64,000 nt of DNA from Roseomonas mucosa ATCC BAA-692. GTDB lineage: Bacteria; Pseudomonadota; Alphaproteobacteria; Acetobacterales; Acetobacteraceae. The stretch spans positions 33,138 to 97,137 of the forward strand of contig NZ_JHWD01000018.1 of NCBI RefSeq assembly GCF_000622225.1. Reading direction: 5' to 3'. The notes beneath the pieces are model-generated. The model saw nothing but the letters and a program-made list of their open reading frames with translations, ran no database searches and was not told the origin of the DNA. The position numbers and the translations under genes were made by a program. Below are positions 56,663-64,000 of the stretch, in pieces. The stretch's first letter is position 1, and each line of letters starts with the position of its first letter.

Positions 56663-57445
56663 TCAGTTCTGGGATTCAGGCGGCGTCGGACATGGTGACG
56701 CCGACGGATCGCCCAGCATCGCGGCGATGGCGCGGGCCTCGCGCAGCATCGCGGCCAGGATGTCGTCGCGCTCCGCCTCGGAGACGATGGCGGAGGGATA
56801 GACGATGCAGAGGCTGACCTCCTCGCCGCTGGCCGGGTCGCCCACGGCGGTGGCAAGGGAGTCGATACCGGGATTGGCCTCGTGACGCGCGATCTCGAAG
56901 CCCCGCTCGCGGATGCGGGCGAGGCGTCCGAGGAGTTCCTCCATGTCGCGCGGGGAGTTCGGCGAGGGCGGCTGCAGCGGCTCGGGGAAGAGGGCGCGCA
57001 CCGCGTCGTCGCCGAGCCGCGCCAGCAGCGCGCGGCCGGTGGCGGTGGCCGAGGCGGAAAGGCGCTCGCCGATCGGGGTGCCGACGCGCAGGAGCTGCGA
57101 GCCTTCATGGTAGGTGAGGCCCATCACGTCGCACCCGTCGCGGATGCTGACATAGCCTGTATGGCCGCAGTCGCGGGAGATACGCGAGACCGCCGCATGA
57201 GCCTGGCTGAGCAGCGGCGAGCCGCGGCGGTAGGTGTGCCCCATCTCGAACATCAGCAGCCCGGCGCGGTAGCGACGCGTGCCCGGCACCTGTTCCAGGA
57301 AGCCGGCATCCCGCATGGCGCGCAGCAGGCGCGAGGCATTGCTCTTCGGCATGCCGAGCAGGCCCGTCACCTCGGTCAGGCTGAGCTCCAGGCGATGCGC
57401 CGAGAAGCAGCGCAGCACCTCGGCGGCGTTGGAGAGGATGCTCAT
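56663..57445 (-). CDS. IclR-family transcriptional regulator
   Basis: A 260-residue regulator: winged helix at residues 1-60 (LSLTEVTGLLGMPKSNASRL recognition region), then the GAF-like effector domain with YVSIRDGCDVMGLTY, VGTPIGERLSASATATGRAL and the FEIARHEANPGIDSLATAV block. It probably senses the pathway substrate and represses the hyuAB-dpp-M20 genes directly downstream and itself. ATG 57445 has an inverted repeat immediately upstream. Confidence 0.93.
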   Translation of the reverse strand: MSILSNAAEVLRCFSAHRLELSLTEVTGLLGMPKSNASRLLRAMRDAGFLEQVPGTRRYRAGLLMFEMGHTYRRGSPLLSQAHAAVSRISRDCGHTGYVSIRDGCDVMGLTYHEGSQLLRVGTPIGERLSASATATGRALLARLGDDAVRALFPEPLQPPSPNSPRDMEELLGRLARIRERGFEIARHEANPGIDSLATAVGDPASGEEVSLCIVYPSAIVSEAERDDILAAMLREARAIAAMLGDPSASPCPTPPESQN

Positions 57446-57448
57446 ACG

Positions 57449-57465
57449 GTTCCGTTTTTTGGAAC
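57449..57465. promoter_or_regulatory. Candidate IclR operator at the iclR-type start
   Basis: GTTCC-N7-GGAAC (57449-57453, 57461-57465) lies three bases upstream of the start codon, with a T-rich centre. IclR-family sites are similar short dyads placed over promoters or leaders, so autorepression is plausible. Confidence 0.45.
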
Positions 57466-57634
57466 TGCGGTTGCGTTATGCGGGAATGCTAGTGGTTGCT
57501 GCACTGCGTGAGCAAGCGGAGTTCCACCCTTCGACACCAGGAAGTGGCGGGTGGCGCGCGGAAATCCGGTGTCGCTCCGAGCGGAATAGCGAATTTCTAG
57601 GCATTTCATGGCGTGAATTTGGGCAGTTTGGGCT

Positions 57635-57780
57635 GGCGTCCGGCCGATCCACCTACGCCAGCGGACCGGGCGGAAGACCAGCCTTGCCACTCCGAGCCAG
57701 CGGAAGGCGGGGGCTGGAGAGATACCATCCCCCAGTGGAGAGGGTCCGGGAGGGTCGGCGCCTCTCCCGGGAGCGACACG
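57635..57780. repeat. Composite intergenic hairpin repeat, copy 8 (forward, second half only)
   Basis: Starts with ggccgatccacctacgccag, continues with a cggaaggcgggggctggaga block, a degenerate ATACC-ATCCCCCAG palindrome and ggtccgggagggtcggcgcc. This corresponds to the half missing from copies 3 and 4. Lies between the broken amidohydrolase and the IclR gene; the other ~190 bp of that gap (57446-57634) hold only the putative operator and promoter. Confidence 0.7.
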
Positions 57781-57792
57781 GGAGGGCCGGCT

Positions 57793-58749
57793 TCAACCCG
57801 GGGCGGGGCGGCGTGGGTTCAGGGCGTAGACCTCTTCCGCCGTGCGGTGGAAGAGCCAGGCCTGATCCTCGGCCGGCAAGGCGGCGGCGATGCGCTTGAA
57901 GCCGGTGAAGATGGTGTCGAAGCTGGCGCAAAGCCCATCCACCGGGAAGTTGCTGGCGAACATGGCGCGGCGCGCGCCGAAGAGGGCGATGGTCTCACGC
58001 ACGATCCAGCCATTGTCCTCGGCGCTCCAGGCATGGCCGGGGCGGCCGAGGCCGGAGATCTTCACCGCCACGTTCGGATGCGCGGCGAGGCGGGCCATGG
58101 CGGCGTGCCAGGCGGCGAGGGCATCGGGGCTGCGGTCCGAGGGCAGGCCGGTGTGGTTGAGGATGATGCGGGTGCGCGGGAAGTCACGGGCCAGGAGTTC
58201 GGCCTCGTGCAGGTTCCACCAAGGAGTCTGCAGGTCGAAATGCAGGCCGTGGCGTTCCAGCAGGGCTTAACCGCGGCGCCAGCGCTCGTCCGACATCAGT
58301 GTGCGCTTCCCATCTCGGGCGGCCTGGGGCGTGGCAGGGCCGCCGGGCTTGTGGCGGACGCTGCGGACCAGGGGGAAGCCGGCCTGGGCGGCGAGAACGG
58401 TTCCCACATCGGGGTGGTGCAGCCAAGCCTGGGCGACCATGGCGTTGGGCAGGCCGTAGCCCACCGCGAGGCCGCTGACGAAGCGAGTCTCGCCGATCGG
58501 ATCGGCGGGGTCCCACTCGGCCTCCATGTAGACCGTGGCGCGGATGTCGTGGCCCGCAGCATCGGCCCGGTAGTCGGGCGGCAGGTAGGGGCGCATCAGC
58601 GGCGCGGTGTCGCCGTAGCGGAAGCCGGGCAGCTTTCCTTCCGGCGTCAGCCAGGGGTATCGACCGTTGCGGGGGTCCCAGACATGGTGGTGGGCATCGA
58701 CGATGAGACCGCCCCAGAGAGGGGCATCGGCCAGGGCTTCCCGTGTCAC
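57793..58749 (-). pseudogene. Amidohydrolase-2 family gene with in-frame TAA
   Basis: The full frame would encode 318 residues of an amidohydrolase-2 (TIM-barrel metal hydrolase). The N-terminal part has VDAHHHVWDPRNGRYPWL (metal-binding HxH) and the C-terminal part LNHTGLPSDRS, VAVKISGLG and MFASNFPVDG, all in one frame. Codon 161 is TAA (58267-58269), between RWRRG and ALLERHGLHFDLQTP; relatives usually have a tyrosine there (TAY), so a single base change explains it. Both halves look otherwise intact, so inactivation is recent or a sequencing error. The start is GTG 58749, overlapping the MFS stop (GTGA). Confidence 0.85.
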
Positions 58750-60035
58750 CGCGCGGTCTCCCGCTCCGCGAGGGGCACCAGCAGCGTGCCGAGGACATAG
58801 AGCGCGGCGCAGCCGGAGAAGAAGTGCAGCACCACGGTGTAGGAGCCGGTCGCCTGCAGGATCATGCCGGCGATGATGGGAATGGCGATGCCGCCCAGGC
58901 TGCCGGCGAAGTTCATCATTCCGCCGACCAGCCCGACCTTGTCGGCAGGGGCAAGCAGGGCCGGGAAGCTCCAGTAAAGGCTGCCGAAGCAGAGCAGGAA
59001 GACGGTGCCGGAGAGCAGCGCCACGGCGGCGGCGGGGTCGGCGATGGTGGGCAGCAGCAGGAAGGCGCCGAGCACGCCGAGGCCGGAGAGGCAGAGCATC
59101 GCCTTCAGCACGAGGCTGCGCGGCAGGCCGCGGCGCTGCAGCGCGTCGGCGCCGAAGCCGGCGGTGAGCGAGCCGAGGAAGCCGCAGATGAAGATCACCG
59201 CCATGGCGCCGCCGAGCTGCTTCAGGTCGAAGCCGCGCGCCTGGGCGAGATAGCTGGGGCCCCAGGTGATCAGGCCGAAGTTCATCATCGCCCAGCCGCA
59301 GCGGCCGAGCATAACCGGCGCCACGGCACGGGACGCGAGCGGCGTGCCGGCGGGCACGACCTAGGCCATGCCGGGGACGGGGGTGCGGATATGGGCGAGT
59401 TCCACCTCATTCACGGCCGGATGCACCGCCGGGTCGTCGCGCAGGTAGCGCCAGGCGACGAGGCCGGCGCCGATGGTCACGATGCCCGCCACGGCAAAGG
59501 CCATTCGCCAGGAATCCAGCGCGTAGATCAGCCAGGCGATGACGCCGCCGCCGAGGCCGGCGCCGAGATAGGAGCCGCTGTCCATCAGCACGGCGCCGCG
59601 CCCGCGCTCGCGCGGGGAGAGCCAGAGGGCGTTGAGCTTGCCGCCGGCGGGGAAGAGCGGAGCCTCGGCGGCGCCGAGGCCGAGGCGGGTGACGAGCAGG
59701 GAGAGGCCGCCGGTGGCGAAGGCAGCCAGGGTCTGGAAGGCGCCCCAGGCCAGGGTGGAGATGGTGACGACGCGGCTGGGGCCCATGCGGTCGATCAGGT
59801 AGCCGCCGGGGACCTGGAGCAGCGCGTAGGTCCAGAAGAAGGAGCTGAGGATGAGCCCCTGCATGGTGGGGGAGAGGCCAAGCTCATGCGCGATGGTCGG
59901 CATGCCCACCGAGAGGGTGGTCCGATCGGCGAGGTTGATCACGGTCAGCAGTGCGATCACGCCGAAGATGCGCCAGCGGACGCCGGTCCTGGCTGACGCG
60001 GCGCCCCCTATCACCGATGGATGCGTGGTGCTCAT
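58746..60035 (-). pseudogene. MFS transporter gene (anion:cation symporter type) with in-frame TAG
   Basis: The uninterrupted frame would give 429 residues and twelve helices. The first half shows VINLADRTTLSVGMPTIAHE and the MFS loop YLIDRMGPSRVVTISTLAWG; the second half starts MLGRCGWAMMNFGLITWGPS and ends PLAERETAR. Codon 225 is TAG (59361-59363), in the central cytoplasmic loop after HIRTPVPGMA. Sequence on both sides is well conserved. GGAGG lies 11 bases before ATG 60035. With the coupled amidohydrolase gene it forms one operon in which both genes are broken. Substrates of the subfamily are organic acids such as tartrate or galactonate. Confidence 0.85.
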
Positions 60036-60056
60036 GCCAGTTTTCCTCCCCGTTTC

Positions 60057-60086
60057 GTATAACTGAATACAGAATTCTTCGTGCAA
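60057..60086 (-). promoter_or_regulatory. Candidate promoter of the MFS-amidohydrolase operon
   Basis: In an unusually AT-rich island, TTGCAC (60081-60086) and TTATAC (60057-60062) lie 18 bp apart on the minus strand, 22 bp or more before the start codon. The overlapping GAATTCTGTATTC may hold an operator. Confidence 0.35.
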
Positions 60087-60167
60087 CAAGCGGAAAAGCA
60101 CGGGGTGTTGCGAGGGCGGGACTTCGGAGTTCCTGGCTGCCATGTGGCATGGCAGCGTTGTACCATC

Positions 60168-60425
60168 CTGGGAGAAGGGTTCCGCCTTCCCTCCGAGCCC
60201 CCTATTTGCCAGGACGCTTTGCGCCCTGGATCTCATGCGCCGGCTTCTGCTGACGCCGGATCACGCCGGAGAGCCTGGCTCTCCAGCGGGTTATGCTCAG
60301 GGATCACGTGCCAGGCTGACGGCATCCACAGGCGCCGGCGAAAGCCCGTGGTCTGGTGACCGGCTTCGGCCCTCAGCGGAGGGGAATCGGGGGGAGGCGG
60401 TGCCTTTGCCGGGGGCAACCACCCG
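60168..60425. repeat. Composite intergenic hairpin repeat, copy 9 (forward)
   Basis: It has ttgccaggacgctttgcgcc, ctgacgccggatcacgccgg with GGAGAGCC-tgg-CTCTCC, a diverged middle, then cggccctcagcggagggg and a GGGGGGAGGCGGTGCC end. It fills the gap between the MFS promoter and the ubiH-type stop. Confidence 0.7.
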
Positions 60426-60445
60426 GCGCAACGGCCGGCAGTGGA

Positions 60446-62207
<1,762 letters not shown>

Positions 62208-62213
62208 GGGGGA

Positions 62214-63605
<1,392 letters not shown>

Positions 63606-63638
63606 GGCGCGGCCTCGCCGCACCGGGCGGGGCGACAG

Positions 63639-63676
63639 GAAGGGCGCCGGCGGGGGAAACCCGGCCGGCGCCCTTC
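63639..63676 (+). terminator. Hairpin downstream of amtB
   Basis: GAAGGGCGCCGGC (63639-63651) pairs perfectly with GCCGGCGCCCTTC (63664-63676) around a 12-base loop, 33 bases after the amtB stop. No T tract follows, so termination strength is uncertain, but position and stem length suggest the operon end. Confidence 0.6.
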
Positions 63677-63795
63677 GCATTCGTGGTTCCCGTTTATGGT
63701 TCGGGTTTGTGGTTGGGGGATGGACGGGGCAACCTGCGCCTCGGCCAGCCGCCCTCCCGCCGGGAGAGCGGGGCAGGATTCAGAGGATGCCGCCC

Positions 63796-64000
63796 ATGTT
63801 CGTCGCCATGAACCGTTTCAAGGTCGCCCCAGGCTCCGAGGCCGCCTTCGAGGAGGTGTGGAAGTCCCGCGACTCCCGCCTGCGCGAGGTGCCGGGCTTC
63901 GTGGAGTTCCACCTGCTGCGCGGCCCGGCAACGGAGGAGCATGTCCTCTACGCCTCGCACACCATCTGGCGCTCGCGCGAGGATTTCGAGAACTGGACCC
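63796..64000 (+). CDS. Antibiotic biosynthesis / haem-degrading monooxygenase family protein (partial)
   Basis: The gene starts here and is cut by the window edge after 68 codons. MFVAMNRFKVAPGSEAAFEE, then SRLREVPGFVEFHLLRGP and the SRDSR/WRSREDFENW segments are the IsdG/ABM fold pattern; the asparagine in FVAMNRFKV is the haem-contact residue of IsdG-type enzymes, so haem degradation is possible. ATG 63796 is preferred because CAGAGG lies ~9 bases upstream; ATG 63787 is in frame. It follows amtB beyond a hairpin. Confidence 0.8.
   Translation, partial: MFVAMNRFKVAPGSEAAFEEVWKSRDSRLREVPGFVEFHLLRGPATEEHVLYASHTIWRSREDFENWT

Noticed and set aside
52971..56801. Very long open frame (1276 codons) on the plus strand opposite the hydantoinase fusion gene
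   Set aside because: It mirrors the GC-rich coding strand, is low-complexity (His/Gly/Ala/Asp-rich) and has no domain; the minus-strand gene has complete HyuA/HyuB motifs.
58746..59357. Independent half-size transporter gene starting at GTG 59357
   Set aside because: It is in the same frame as the upstream half, lacks a ribosome site and completes a normal twelve-helix MFS protein, so one broken gene is simpler.

Overview
The window is a stretch of very GC-rich chromosome (roughly 70% G+C by eye) with alphaproteobacterial gene content and order. Examples are a sigma54-type glnK-amtB operon, an aapJQMP amino-acid transporter, an ialB-rlmN pair, a pheA-kdsB / cytochrome c divergon and a yejABEF system. 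Composition and gene repertoire (solitary Bug-type binding proteins, several peptide ABC systems, a hydantoinase fusion) best fit an acetic-acid-bacteria relative such as Roseomonas (Acetobacteraceae). This is inference; no marker gene settles it. No prophage, transposase, plasmid gene or CRISPR array is visible.

Layout. 0.2-7.3 kb: small transport, redox and regulator genes (EamA exporter, Bug protein, phytase-like esterase, FMN reductase/MarR divergon, glutathione peroxidase, MerR/AhpD-like pair, monooxygenase). 7.4-14.3 kb: a penicillin-binding protein coupled to a small histidine-kinase-like protein, a methyltransferase, ialB-rlmN, a sirtuin. 14.7-20.2 kb: ornithine cyclodeaminase family gene divergent from aapJQMP. 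20.7-25.4 kb: kup, a small unknown gene, tRNA-Ala(GGC), CoA-transferase scoAB, a lipoprotein. 25.5-30.5 kb: uppP, pheA-kdsB, membrane cytochrome c, histidinol phosphatase. 30.7-38.7 kb: yejABEF, a MarR regulator, an M17 aminopeptidase. 39.1-45.2 kb: a glycan locus with two glycosyltransferases, GDP-mannose dehydratase, a GDP-sugar reductase and a secreted GH28 enzyme. 45.6-57.4 kb: a large leftward cluster iclR-hyuAB fusion-dppABC-dppDF-M20 amidohydrolase, presumably importing and hydrolysing cyclic amide or peptide-like compounds. 57.8-60.0 kb: a two-gene operon (MFS transporter plus amidohydrolase), each gene broken by an in-frame stop. 60.4-64 kb: UbiH-type hydroxylase, glnK-amtB, and a monooxygenase cut by the window edge.

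The main signals beyond ordinary genes are these. (1) A family of about nine intergenic copies or fragments of a composite, multi-hairpin repeat of up to ~310 bp, mostly at gene ends, one splitting the dpp operon. (2) Sigma54 promoter matches in front of both aapJQMP and glnK-amtB, the latter with a GCAC-N7-GTGC NtrC site, tying two nitrogen-scavenging systems together. (3) A duplicated MarR-type operator overlapping both start codons of a divergon. (4) A MerR promoter with the diagnostic 19-bp spacer. (5) A perfect 10-bp stem ending two bases before the GH28 start codon. (6) Two nonsense codons in adjacent genes of one operon. (7) Four short intergenic tandem repeats with a 12-13 bp period.
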